Below are positions 47,329 through 55,548 of a stretch of DNA of 64,000 bases, in pieces. The notes under the pieces were generated by a model. The model saw nothing but the letters and a program-made list of their open reading frames with translations. It had not been told where the DNA came from and searched no databases. Position 1 is the stretch's first letter, and each line of letters opens with the position of its first letter. The stretch covers positions 124,001-188,000 of the forward strand of contig NZ_JAACFT010000013.1 of assembly GCF_029051685.1 (NCBI RefSeq), read 5' to 3'. Both the position numbers and the translations under genes were made by a program. This DNA is from Bradyrhizobium sp. CSA207 (GTDB taxonomy: Bacteria; Pseudomonadota; Alphaproteobacteria; Rhizobiales; Xanthobacteraceae).

Positions 47329-48489
47329 CTAAGCGGCCATTCGCAGCAGATCGACGATGTCGGCTTCGCTTTTGAAAGGCCGCGGATTGGCCTGGACGAA
47401 GCGATGATTGATCGCAATCTTGCTGATCTGGTCGAACTTGTCTTCGCCGATACCGACGTCGGCAAGGCGGCCGGGCAATCCAAGTTTCTTGGTGAATTCT
47501 GCGAAGGCAGCTGCGGCTTCCATACCCGGCTCGCCAAGAGCCGACGCCAGGCGCTGCTGCGCATCCTCGGTGAACGGCTTGTTGTAGCGGAGCAGGCTCG
47601 GCATGATGACAGGTGTGCAATAGTAGTGGGGAACGCCGAAGGTCCCGCCAAGGACATGGCCGATGCCGTGACTGGCGCCCATCGGGACCCGCGCCTGGAG
47701 GCCGAAAGCGGCGAGCCACGCGCCGTATTGAGACAGTCGGCGCGCCTCCAGATCATCAGGTTGCTGCAAGGTCCGGAGCATTCCCTCGCGCAGGGTGCGG
47801 ATGCCTGCCAGGACGACCTCGTCGGCGAGCGGGGTGCCGGCGGGCGAGCACAATGCTTCGATGCCATGGTCCATCGAGCGCGTTCCCGATCCCATCCACA
47901 GCTTGGAAGGCGTATGAACGGTGAGCTCAGGGTCGAGAATGATCGCCACCGGCATCATCCGGGGATGGAAGAAAATCTGCTTCAGCCGATTGCGTTCATC
48001 GGTGACGAGCGCTGCTGCATTGTATTCGCCGCCGTTCAGCGTGGACGGTACCGCAATCTGTCGAATCTTGGGCGATCGGAACGGAGAAACGGTGACGCCC
48101 GGGCCCATCGGGAATGGATCGAAACCCGCTTCATCGCGGATGTCGTGTTCCATCGCCATAATGACGATCTTGGCGAGGTCGATCGCCGAGCCGCCGCCGA
48201 CCGCGACGACCAGATCAGCTCCTGCGTCATCGGCTTGGCGGGCAACCTCGGCAGCTTGCTTGCGCGTGGTGTGCTCGGCAATTCCGTCGAAGGTGGCGAC
48301 ATGCCTGCCGCCGAGCGCGCGCCGGATCTTCTCGATCTCGTTGGTCTTGGTGTTCAAGGTGCGGCTGACGATCAGGAAGACGCGCTTGGCCTCAAGTCGC
48401 ACCGCTTCATCGTTCAAAGCGTCAGCCGCAGCTTTGCCGTAGACGACACGATCGATTGCCGGAAAATTGTGTATCCCTGCTTTACGCAT
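47329..48489 (-). CDS. Iron-containing alcohol dehydrogenase (maleylacetate-reductase-like)
   Basis: A 386-residue group III dehydrogenase: AVGGGSAIDLAKIVIMA (NAD site), SMDHGIEALCS, and the metal-binding histidines in GASHGIGHVLGGTFGVPHYYCTPVIMP. The overall layout also resembles maleylacetate reductases of chloroaromatic and resorcinol pathways. It is NAD(P)H dependent and cytosolic. It lies 175 bp upstream of fabF on the same strand and downstream of a TetR gene; cotranscription with TetR is possible. Confidence 0.92.
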   Translation of the reverse strand: MRKAGIHNFPAIDRVVYGKAAADALNDEAVRLEAKRVFLIVSRTLNTKTNEIEKIRRALGGRHVATFDGIAEHTTRKQAAEVARQADDAGADLVVAVGGGSAIDLAKIVIMAMEHDIRDEAGFDPFPMGPGVTVSPFRSPKIRQIAVPSTLNGGEYNAAALVTDERNRLKQIFFHPRMMPVAIILDPELTVHTPSKLWMGSGTRSMDHGIEALCSPAGTPLADEVVLAGIRTLREGMLRTLQQPDDLEARRLSQYGAWLAAFGLQARVPMGASHGIGHVLGGTFGVPHYYCTPVIMPSLLRYNKPFTEDAQQRLASALGEPGMEAAAAFAEFTKKLGLPGRLADVGIGEDKFDQISKIAINHRFVQANPRPFKSEADIVDLLRMAA

Positions 48490-48524
48490 TTCGTTCCTCC
48501 CTGTGAGTTATGAAGCACCGATCC

Positions 48525-49106
48525 TCAAGCGGCGACGGCGTCGCGAATCTGCCGGGATGCCGTTTCCAGAAAGGCCTGAGCCAGATCGGGATCGTTGACC
48601 ACGCGTGAGAGCGTCAATGCCCCGACCATCGTCGAGAGAATGGCCATGGCTTTGCTCCTGGATTCCTCGTCGCTCGTCTCGGCAATCAGGCGGCTGAGGA
48701 TCTCGATATGCGCTTTGATCCCGCCTTCGAACGATGCTTTCACCTCGCTGCTCTGTCTGGCCACATCCGAGCCGAGCGCCACGATCGGGCAGCCGTCCAT
48801 CTTTTCGTCGCGATGGTCCGTGCTGAGGTAGAACCCCATCACCGCGCCCAGCGGATCCTCGGGTTCTGCGGCGGTGGCGGCCGACCATCGCAGCGTGGCG
48901 CTCTCCAACGCGCGCGCCGACGCCTGCGCGGCCAAATCCTCTTTTGACGCGAACTGCTTGTAAAAAGCGCCTTGGGTCAGCCCGGCAGCCTTCATCAGGT
49001 CCTTGAGGCCGATGCCGTCAAATCCATGCGACCGAAACAGGCGGCTTGCGACATTGATGACGTTTTGCCGGTTTTCCTCAGCCTGAATGCGGCTCACTCG
49101 CATCAT
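48525..49106 (-). CDS. TetR-family regulator
   Basis: A 193-residue TetR. N-terminal helix-turn-helix RQNVINVASRLFRSHGFDGIGLKDLMKAAGLTQGAFYKQFASKEDL, then a ligand-binding domain with SRVVNDPDLAQAFLETASRQI. Start at the first of two adjacent ATG codons (49106 or 49103). It is divergent from an RND efflux operon, and a 10-bp inverted repeat lies in the gap, so it most likely represses the pump and itself. Confidence 0.93.
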   Translation of the reverse strand: MMRVSRIQAEENRQNVINVASRLFRSHGFDGIGLKDLMKAAGLTQGAFYKQFASKEDLAAQASARALESATLRWSAATAAEPEDPLGAVMGFYLSTDHRDEKMDGCPIVALGSDVARQSSEVKASFEGGIKAHIEILSRLIAETSDEESRSKAMAILSTMVGALTLSRVVNDPDLAQAFLETASRQIRDAVAA

Positions 49107-49119
49107 CGATCTCCACATT

Positions 49120-49169
49120 TAGATTGCGTCCGACATCTAATATCCGATATAGAGCTCGAACGCAATCTA
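49120..49169. promoter_or_regulatory. Candidate TetR operator between the regulator and the RND operon
   Basis: TAGATTGCGT (49120-49129) and ACGCAATCTA (49160-49169) are a perfect 10-bp inverted repeat separated by 30 bp, with inner AT-rich sequence ATCTAATATCCGATATAGAG that could hold the two promoters. This placement, between divergent genes, is typical of TetR control of an efflux pump. Confidence 0.6.
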
Positions 49170-49188
49170 TCTGGCAAGAGGCGATGGC

Positions 49189-50295
49189 ATGAAAAAGCGA
49201 CGGATTATCGTGCTGGGGAGCATCCTGACCGCGGGGGGCGCGGTGGCCGCATTTGTCGCGCTCCGCACGCCGGCAGCCTCGGCCGTGAGCGATCCGAGGC
49301 AGGAAGCCCCGATCGTCAGGGTCGCGGCCGCGGCACGGGTGACCGGATCGGAGCGTGGCTTCACGGGCATCATCGGGGCGAGGGTGCAGAGCAGCCTCGG
49401 TTTTCGCGTTCCCGGCAAGATCGTGGAGCGGCTTGTGAATACCGGTGAGCAGGTCAAGGCCGGTCAGCCGCTGATGCGGATCGATGAAACCGACCTTCGT
49501 CTTGCGGTCACGGCCAAGCGCAACGCCGTTGCTGCCGCGCGTGCGTCCGTTGTTCAGACCGAAGCGGATGAGGAGCGATACGCAAAGCTGGTGAGCAACG
49601 GATGGGCTTCCCGACAGCGCTACGAGCAAGCGAAGGCCGCGCTGGATACGGCCGAGGCGCAACTCGCGACCGCCGAAGCCGATGCGCGGGTTGCCGAGAA
49701 CGAGGCGACATACTCGGTCCTGGTCGCGGACGCGGACGGAACGGTGGTTGAAACGCTTGGCGAGCCCGGGCAGGTCGTTTCTGCCGGCCAGACGGTGGTT
49801 CGGATTGCAAAGGCCGGTCCTCGCGAAGCGGTGGTCGCGCTTCCCGAAACGATCCGGCCGGCGATCGACTCCGTGGCCGAGGCCAGCGTGTATGGGGCAG
49901 CCGATGGGCGGCGCTATACGGCGCATCTGCGGCAATTGTCGGACGCCGCCGATGCCCAGACCCGCACCTACGAGGCCCGTTATGTCCTCGACGGTGAGGC
50001 CGCAGGCGCGCCACTAGGCGCGACGGTGACCATTCGGCTGGCAAGCCAGACGAGCGAGCCGGAAGTCCAGGTGCCGCTCGGCGCCGTGCTCGATGATGGC
50101 AGCAAGACCGGTGTTTGGATCCTGGATAGCGCCACCTCCACGGTACGCTTTCGGCCGGTCAGGCTTGTTCGGGTGACCGACGAAACCGCCGTGATCTCCG
50201 GATTGCGCTCTGGTGATGCGATTGTTTCGCTCGGCGCTCATCTCCTGCAGGAGGGCGCCCGCGTCAGGACCGCCGCTGACAGCCGGAGCAACTGA
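49189..50295 (+). CDS. RND efflux periplasmic adaptor
   Basis: A 368-residue membrane fusion protein. N-terminal membrane anchor (RRIIVLGSILTAGGAVAAFVAL), then lipoyl/hairpin region (GFRVPGKIVERLVNTGEQVKAGQPLMRIDETDLRLAV) with a helical hairpin, and beta-barrel and membrane-proximal domains ending GAHLLQEGARVRTA. It links the inner-membrane RND pump to an outer-membrane channel. AGAGG precedes the ATG. First gene of an operon with a SnoaL-like gene and the pump. Confidence 0.95.
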   Translation: MKKRRIIVLGSILTAGGAVAAFVALRTPAASAVSDPRQEAPIVRVAAAARVTGSERGFTGIIGARVQSSLGFRVPGKIVERLVNTGEQVKAGQPLMRIDETDLRLAVTAKRNAVAAARASVVQTEADEERYAKLVSNGWASRQRYEQAKAALDTAEAQLATAEADARVAENEATYSVLVADADGTVVETLGEPGQVVSAGQTVVRIAKAGPREAVVALPETIRPAIDSVAEASVYGAADGRRYTAHLRQLSDAADAQTRTYEARYVLDGEAAGAPLGATVTIRLASQTSEPEVQVPLGAVLDDGSKTGVWILDSATSTVRFRPVRLVRVTDETAVISGLRSGDAIVSLGAHLLQEGARVRTAADSRSN

Positions 50296-50335
50296 AGCGT
50301 CTCAATCTTTCCGCGCTGGCCGTTGGAGAAGCCAC

Positions 50336-50794
50336 ATGCTGTACAGCTACATTGTCGAGCAAGAAATCCGAAAGACCTTCGACCATGTCAACAACCATCG
50401 CTGGGATGAAGCGGTGAAAGCGGTTGCGCCGCATGTCCATCACCGCGTTTCCGGCGCCCACGCGCTTGGCGGCGAGCGCCACGACAAACAGGCCGTGCGC
50501 CGCTGGTTTGAGCGGCTCGGACGCGTCCTGCCCACTCTCCATCTCACGGTCAACAATGTCTGGGTGAAGGGCTGGCCCTGGAACACCACAGTCTTTGTCG
50601 AGTGGGACGGCACCGCAACGCTGCTCGACGGCGACAGCTCCTACGTCAACCGCGGTCTCCACGTGTTCACCCTGCGGTGGGGCAAAGTCCAAGCACTCGA
50701 GGAATTTCAAGATTCACAGCAAGCCGCCCGTGGGCTTGGTATCCAAGCGGCAGCTGGCCTCACAGAAGCTGTCGCCGAACCAATTGTGAGTTAG
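50336..50794 (+). CDS. SnoaL/NTF2-like protein inserted in an RND operon
   Basis: A 152-residue protein: MLYSYIVEQEIRKTFDHVNNHRWDEAVKAVAPHVHHRVSGAHALGGERHDKQAVRRWFERLGRVLPTLHLTVNNVWVKGWPWNTTVFVEWDG. The order of helix, LGG..., RWFER and beta strands is that of the SnoaL-like/NTF2 fold. It begins 41 bp after the adaptor and stops 3 bp before the pump gene, so it is clearly a member of the operon. Such proteins bind or isomerise small hydrophobic ligands; here it may bind or change the pump substrate. Confidence 0.85.
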   Translation: MLYSYIVEQEIRKTFDHVNNHRWDEAVKAVAPHVHHRVSGAHALGGERHDKQAVRRWFERLGRVLPTLHLTVNNVWVKGWPWNTTVFVEWDGTATLLDGDSSYVNRGLHVFTLRWGKVQALEEFQDSQQAARGLGIQAAAGLTEAVAEPIVS

Positions 50795-50797
50795 CAG

Positions 50798-53700
50798 ATG
50801 AACCTCAATCTTTCCGCGATCGCCGTTCGCGAACGGGCCGTCACCCTGTTCTTCATTATCCTGCTGGCGGCCGCAGGCGCCTACGCCTTTTTCATGCTCG
50901 GACGGGCGGAGGATCCCTCCTTCACCATCAAGACCCTGACGGTGACGACGGTATGGCCGGGCGCAACGGCGCGCGAGATGCAGGACCTCGTCGCCGAACC
51001 GCTCGAGAAGCGGATTCAGGAATTGACCTGGTACGACCGGGTGGAGACGACCACGCGGCCGGGTTACGCGTATATGACGGTTACATTGAAGGACAGCACC
51101 CCGCCATCCAGCGTGCAGGAGGAGTTTTATCAGGCCCGCAAGAAGCTCGCAGATGAAGCGCGCAACCTGCCGGCCGGGGTGCTCGGCCCGTTCGTCAACG
51201 ACGAATATTCGGACGTGAGTTTCGCCCTTTATGCCCTCAAGGCGAAGGGCATGCCGATGCGGGAGCTTGCGAGGCAAGCCGAGACCATTCGCCAGGATCT
51301 TCTGCATGTGCCCGGCGTCAAGAAGATCAACATCCTCGGTGAACGTCCCGAACAGATATTCATCGAGTTTTCCTACGCCAAGCTCGCAACCCTCGGCGTA
51401 TCGGCACAGGATATCATCGGCGCCTTGCAGCGGCAGAACACCGTCACGCCGGCGGGTTCGATCGACACTCAGGGGCCGCAGGTCTTCATCCGGATCGACG
51501 GCGCCTATGACAGTGTCGAGGCGATCGGCGACACGCCTATTGTCGCTTCGGGACGGACACTGAAGCTATCCGACATCGCAGCGGTCCGCCGCGGCTATGA
51601 GGATCCTCCCACCTACCTGATCCGACATCAGGGTGAGCCCACGATCGTGCTCGCGGCGGTGATGCAGGAGGGCTGGGACGGGCTCGCGCTCGGCAGGGCG
51701 CTGAAGGACAAGGCGGCGTCCATCGCAAAGACACTCCCACTCGGGATGACGCTCGACAAGGTGTCCGACCAGGCCGTCAACATCACCTCGGCCGTTGACG
51801 AATTCATGATGAAGTTCGCGATGGCGCTCGGCGTGGTGCTGCTGGTCAGCCTGCTCAGCCTCGGCTGGCGGGTCGGTATCGTCGTGTCGGCTGCAGTCCC
51901 TCTGACGCTTGCCGTCGTGTTTCTCATCATGCTGGAAACCGGGCGGTTCTTCGATCGCATCACGCTCGGTGCCCTCATCCTGGCGCTTGGTCTGCTCGTG
52001 GATGACGCCATCATCGCCATCGAGGTGATGGTGGTGAAAATGGAAGAGGGCATGGACCGCATCGCGGCGGCAGCCTACGCGTGGAGCCACACGGCGGCGC
52101 CCATGCTGTCCGGAACACTGGTGACGATCGCCGGGTTCCTGCCGGTGGGCTTCGCGCGCTCGACCGCCGGCGAGTACGCCGGCAACATCTTCTGGGTCGT
52201 GGGCTTTGCCCTGATCGTCTCCTGGATCATCGCGGTGATCTTTACGCCCTATCTTGGCGTCAAGATGCTGCCGGCGATCAAACCGATCGAAGGCGGTCAC
52301 GACGCGATCTACGGCACACCGAATTATCGGCGCCTGCGAGCGCTCATCACCTTCGCCGTGCGCCACAAATTCGTAACCTGCGGAATCGTCGCCATTGCCT
52401 TCGCGCTGTCCGGCGTCGGCATGGGCGCCGTCAAGCAGCAGTTCTTCCCGACGTCCGACCGTCCCGAAGTGCTGGTGGAGGTTCGCCTGCCGGAAGGCAC
52501 CAGCATCGAGACAACGGCCGCCACGGTCGAGAAGCTCGAGCGCTGGCTGGGCCAGCAATCGGAAGCCAAGATCGTCACGAGCTATATCGGGCAGGGTGCT
52601 CCACGCTTCTTCTTCGCGATGGCGCCGGAATTGCCCAATCCGGCCTTCGCCAAGATCGTCGTGCTTACGCCCGACGCGGAGGCGCGCGAGGATTTGAAGC
52701 ACCGGCTCAGACAGGCCGTGTCGGAAGGGCTTGCACCCGAGGCGCATCTGCGCGTCACGCAGCTCGTGTTCGGACCCTATACGCCGTTCCCGGTCGAGTT
52801 TCGGGTGACGGGGCCTGATCCCGCGCAATTGTACGCGATCTCCGATAAAGCGCTCGATATCATGCGCAGCGTTCCTGACGCGCGGCAAGCGAACCGCGAT
52901 TGGGGCAATCGCACACCCGTGCTCCGCTTCATCCCGGATCAGGATCGACTGAACCTCATCGGCCTCTCGCCCGCGGAGGTCGGCCGGCAGCTGCAACTGC
53001 TCCTGACCGGCATCGCCGTTACGCAGGTCCGGGAAGACATCCGCAATGTCCCCATCGTGGCCCGCAGCGCAGGCGGCGAGCGGATGGATCCGACGCGTCT
53101 GGCGGATTTCTCGCTGATGAGCCGGGATGGCCGGGCGATTCCGCTCGATCAGATCGGCCATTCGGAGGTGCGCCTGGAAGAGCCTATCCTCAAGCGCCGC
53201 GATCGCATCCCGGTCGTCACGATCCGCTCGGACATCAATGAGGCAACCCAGCCGCCAGAGGTTTCCAAGGAGATCATGACGGCGCTTCAGCCGCTGATCG
53301 CATCCCTTCCGGCCGGCTATCGCATCGAACTCGGCGGATCGATCGAGGAAGCAACCAAGGCCAACGACGCCTTGGGGAAGGTCTTTCCGGCCATGATCGC
53401 CGCCATGCTGATCGTCATCATGCTGCAGGTGCGGTCGTTCTCGACGATGGCGATGGTCATGCTGACGGCACCGCTCGGCCTCGTCGGCGTCGTGCCGATG
53501 CTGCTCGCCTTCAACCAGCCATTCGGGTTCAACGCCATTCTCGGCCTGATAGGACTGGCGGGAATCCTGATGCGCAACACCCTGATCCTGACCGAACAGA
53601 TCAAGGAGAACCGTGCTGCCGGCCTCGATGACTATCACGCTGTTATCGAAGCCACCGTGCAGCGCACGAGGCCGGTGATCCTGACCGCACTCGCCGCCGT

Positions 53701-53908
53701 GCTGGCATTCATCCCACTGACGCATTCCGTGTTCTGGGGATCGATGGCCTATACGCTGATCGGCGGAACGGCGGTCGGCACGGTCCTGATCCTTCTGTTC
53801 CTTCCTGCGCTCTACGTCGCCTGGTTTCGAATCAAGCCGGCCTCGGACGAGCTCCATGCCCATTTTGCGAACGAACCGGAATTGCGAACAGCAATGGCCG
53901 CAGAGTAG
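50798..53908 (+). CDS. RND efflux pump inner-membrane transporter
   Basis: A 1036-residue RND protein. TM1 at the start (AVTLFFIILLAAAGAYAFFML), then the first large periplasmic loop, the TM2-6 block beginning VLLVSLLSLGWRVG, with the proton-relay motif LALGLLVDDAIIAIEVM, a second periplasmic loop, and the final helices (LVMLTAPLGLVG, GGTAVGTVLILLFLPALYVAWF). It exports drugs or hydrophobic compounds with protons. No outer-membrane factor follows in this window, so it must borrow TolC-type channel. Confidence 0.96.
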   Translation: MNLNLSAIAVRERAVTLFFIILLAAAGAYAFFMLGRAEDPSFTIKTLTVTTVWPGATAREMQDLVAEPLEKRIQELTWYDRVETTTRPGYAYMTVTLKDSTPPSSVQEEFYQARKKLADEARNLPAGVLGPFVNDEYSDVSFALYALKAKGMPMRELARQAETIRQDLLHVPGVKKINILGERPEQIFIEFSYAKLATLGVSAQDIIGALQRQNTVTPAGSIDTQGPQVFIRIDGAYDSVEAIGDTPIVASGRTLKLSDIAAVRRGYEDPPTYLIRHQGEPTIVLAAVMQEGWDGLALGRALKDKAASIAKTLPLGMTLDKVSDQAVNITSAVDEFMMKFAMALGVVLLVSLLSLGWRVGIVVSAAVPLTLAVVFLIMLETGRFFDRITLGALILALGLLVDDAIIAIEVMVVKMEEGMDRIAAAAYAWSHTAAPMLSGTLVTIAGFLPVGFARSTAGEYAGNIFWVVGFALIVSWIIAVIFTPYLGVKMLPAIKPIEGGHDAIYGTPNYRRLRALITFAVRHKFVTCGIVAIAFALSGVGMGAVKQQFFPTSDRPEVLVEVRLPEGTSIETTAATVEKLERWLGQQSEAKIVTSYIGQGAPRFFFAMAPELPNPAFAKIVVLTPDAEAREDLKHRLRQAVSEGLAPEAHLRVTQLVFGPYTPFPVEFRVTGPDPAQLYAISDKALDIMRSVPDARQANRDWGNRTPVLRFIPDQDRLNLIGLSPAEVGRQLQLLLTGIAVTQVREDIRNVPIVARSAGGERMDPTRLADFSLMSRDGRAIPLDQIGHSEVRLEEPILKRRDRIPVVTIRSDINEATQPPEVSKEIMTALQPLIASLPAGYRIELGGSIEEATKANDALGKVFPAMIAAMLIVIMLQVRSFSTMAMVMLTAPLGLVGVVPMLLAFNQPFGFNAILGLIGLAGILMRNTLILTEQIKENRAAGLDDYHAVIEATVQRTRPVILTALAAVLAFIPLTHSVFWGSMAYTLIGGTAVGTVLILLFLPALYVAWFRIKPASDELHAHFANEPELRTAMAAE

Positions 53909-54001
53909 GGCTCGGTGAATCCTCCCCCAACTACTTCGTAGTAGGCGTTAAATAGGTGAAGCGAGCGCCACGTCGCTCCGCGCGAGCTCGGGTAGCGCAT
54001 A

Positions 54002-54016
54002 GTTCTAAAATAGAAT
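54002..54016. promoter_or_regulatory. GTTC-N7-GAAC-like site A (weak copy)
   Basis: GTTC-TAAAATA-GAAT. It matches the palindrome found in three other promoters of this cluster, with one mismatch in the right half. It lies 120 bp upstream of site B and has no clear -35 box in front. It may assist loop formation or be a decayed site. Confidence 0.45.
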
Positions 54017-54116
54017 GTATAAAAGGCATGTTCACCAGCGCGCAAATGCGCCTGCGGGTCTGCGCACCAGCGCGGGCCTGTCGTTCACGGCCCCCGGCGC
54101 ATGATCATCTAATCGC

Positions 54117-54146
54117 TTGACGAGTTCAAAAAAAGAACTGTAGGCT
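54117..54146 (+). promoter_or_regulatory. Promoter with GTTC-N7-GAAC operator, site B (solute-binding protein)
   Basis: -35 TTGACG (54117-54122), palindrome GTTC-AAAAAAA-GAAC (54124-54138), -10 candidate TAGGCT (54141-54146). The operator fills the promoter spacer, so binding would block RNA polymerase. The same TTGACGAGTTC is found at site D. Drives the gene starting at 54294. Confidence 0.65.
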
Positions 54147-54293
54147 GCAAGGAAGATGGCCGACGCAACGGCCGCGACGTGCCGGATTACGGCGGACCCG
54201 TTCAGCGCGGATGCGTTTTGCAATCGCGCAGCCACCGGCGCAACAAAACAAAGCCACGTACCCGAAAAGGGTGCACGTTTGGGAGGACGAGCA

Positions 54294-55493
54294 ATGTTGG
54301 TGAGATGGAAGATCGTTGCGGCTCTGACTCTGTTTTTGAGCGGGCCGGCATTCGCCGCCGAAGAGCCGGGAATCTCGGCCACCGAGATCAAGATCGGCGG
54401 GGTTTTTCCCTTCAGCGGACCGGCGTCATCGATCGGTCTCGTGGGCAAGGGACTCATGGCCTACATTCAGGCCTTGAATGACCGCGGCGGCGTCAACGGA
54501 CGCAAGATCAACTACATCGCCTATGATGACGGATACAGTCCTCCCAAGGCGGTGGAGCACGTCCGCAAGCTGGTCGAAAGCGACGAAGTGTCGTTCATGT
54601 TCGGCCAGCTCGGCACGCCCGGCATTTCGGCCACTGCAAAATACCTCAAGGCCAAGGGCGTACCGAGTGTCGCCATCGTCAGTGGCTCGTCCAAGTTCAC
54701 GGACGTCGCCAACTACCCGCTGATCACCACGGGTCTTGTCAGCTACGACACCGAAGGAAAGATCTACGCCAAATACCTGACGAGGACGTTGCCGAACGCC
54801 AAATATGCCATCCTTTATCAGAACGACGATCTCGGCAAAGATTACCTCGGTGCCTTCAAGGCGTTTCTCGGCAAGGATTTCGACCGCAAGGTCGTCAGCG
54901 CGTCCTATGAGGTCACCGAACCGACGATCGACTCGCAGGTTACCAATCTGAAGAGCTCGGGTGCCGAAGCCCTGGTGATCGCGGGGACGCCGAAGTTCGC
55001 GGCTCAGGCCATCCGGCAAGCCTCGGTGATCGGCTGGAAGGCGACCGTGATCATCAATTTCCCGTCCGGATCGGTCGGAGGCACGCTTGCACCGGCCGGC
55101 CTCGACAAATCGGTCGGCGTGATGGTCGGGACGATCAACAAGGATATCCTGGATGAGACATGGAAAAACGATCCGGGCATGCAGGCCTACCGGGCATTTT
55201 TCGACAAATATCTGCCGGGCGCCGACATCACCAACGGCAGCTATCTGACCGGCTATCAGCAAGGCGTCCTGCTCGAGCAGATTCTCAAGCAATGCGGTGA
55301 TGATCTGTCGCGGAAGAACATTCTGGCGCAGGCCAAGAACCTGAAAGATGTCGTCGTTCCGACTGCGCTGCCCGGGATCAAGGTCAACACCAGCGAGACC
55401 GAGAACATGATCTGGACGCAGATGCGGCTGCAGCGCTGGACCGGCACGACGTGGCAAGCCTTCGGAGAAGTCCTGGACGCCAGGTCCGAGTGA
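54294..55493 (+). CDS. ABC transporter substrate-binding protein (branched-chain amino acid/aromatic acid type)
   Basis: A 399-residue periplasmic protein. Signal peptide MLVRWKIVAALTLFLSGPAFAA; mature part begins EEPGISATEIKIGGVFPFSGPASSIG. The LivJ-type two-lobe fold is visible (INYIAYDDGYSPPKAVEHVRKLVESDEV, GSYLTGYQQGVLLEQIL). In catabolic clusters of rhizobia such proteins bind aromatic acids. No permease or ATPase gene is in the window, so it must use transport partners elsewhere. Start 54294 follows GGGAGGA at the right distance. Confidence 0.93.
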   Translation: MLVRWKIVAALTLFLSGPAFAAEEPGISATEIKIGGVFPFSGPASSIGLVGKGLMAYIQALNDRGGVNGRKINYIAYDDGYSPPKAVEHVRKLVESDEVSFMFGQLGTPGISATAKYLKAKGVPSVAIVSGSSKFTDVANYPLITTGLVSYDTEGKIYAKYLTRTLPNAKYAILYQNDDLGKDYLGAFKAFLGKDFDRKVVSASYEVTEPTIDSQVTNLKSSGAEALVIAGTPKFAAQAIRQASVIGWKATVIINFPSGSVGGTLAPAGLDKSVGVMVGTINKDILDETWKNDPGMQAYRAFFDKYLPGADITNGSYLTGYQQGVLLEQILKQCGDDLSRKNILAQAKNLKDVVVPTALPGIKVNTSETENMIWTQMRLQRWTGTTWQAFGEVLDARSE

Positions 55494-55548
55494 CCCGGCG
55501 TAGCCCGCTCGCTCTATCCACCCGCGGCAATTCAGGAGATCGTTTTCG

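Larger units (their letters stand above)
53909..54293. other. Regulatory region between RND pump and solute-binding protein genes
   Basis: 385 bp without a gene. It holds two copies of a 4-7-4 palindrome (54002-54016 and 54124-54138), listed separately. A CGAGCGCCACGTCGCTCCG-type imperfect hairpin near 53962-53980 could serve as a transcription terminator of the pump operon, but it has no T run. Confidence 0.55.

Noticed and set aside
47154..47867. Long in-frame extension upstream of fabF
   Set aside because: It runs antisense through the alcohol dehydrogenase region without any family feature; FabF proteins start at MRRVVVTG.
51566..53863. A 765-codon minus-strand frame opposite the RND pump
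   Set aside because: It is the mirror frame of a clear RND transporter gene and has no domain pattern.
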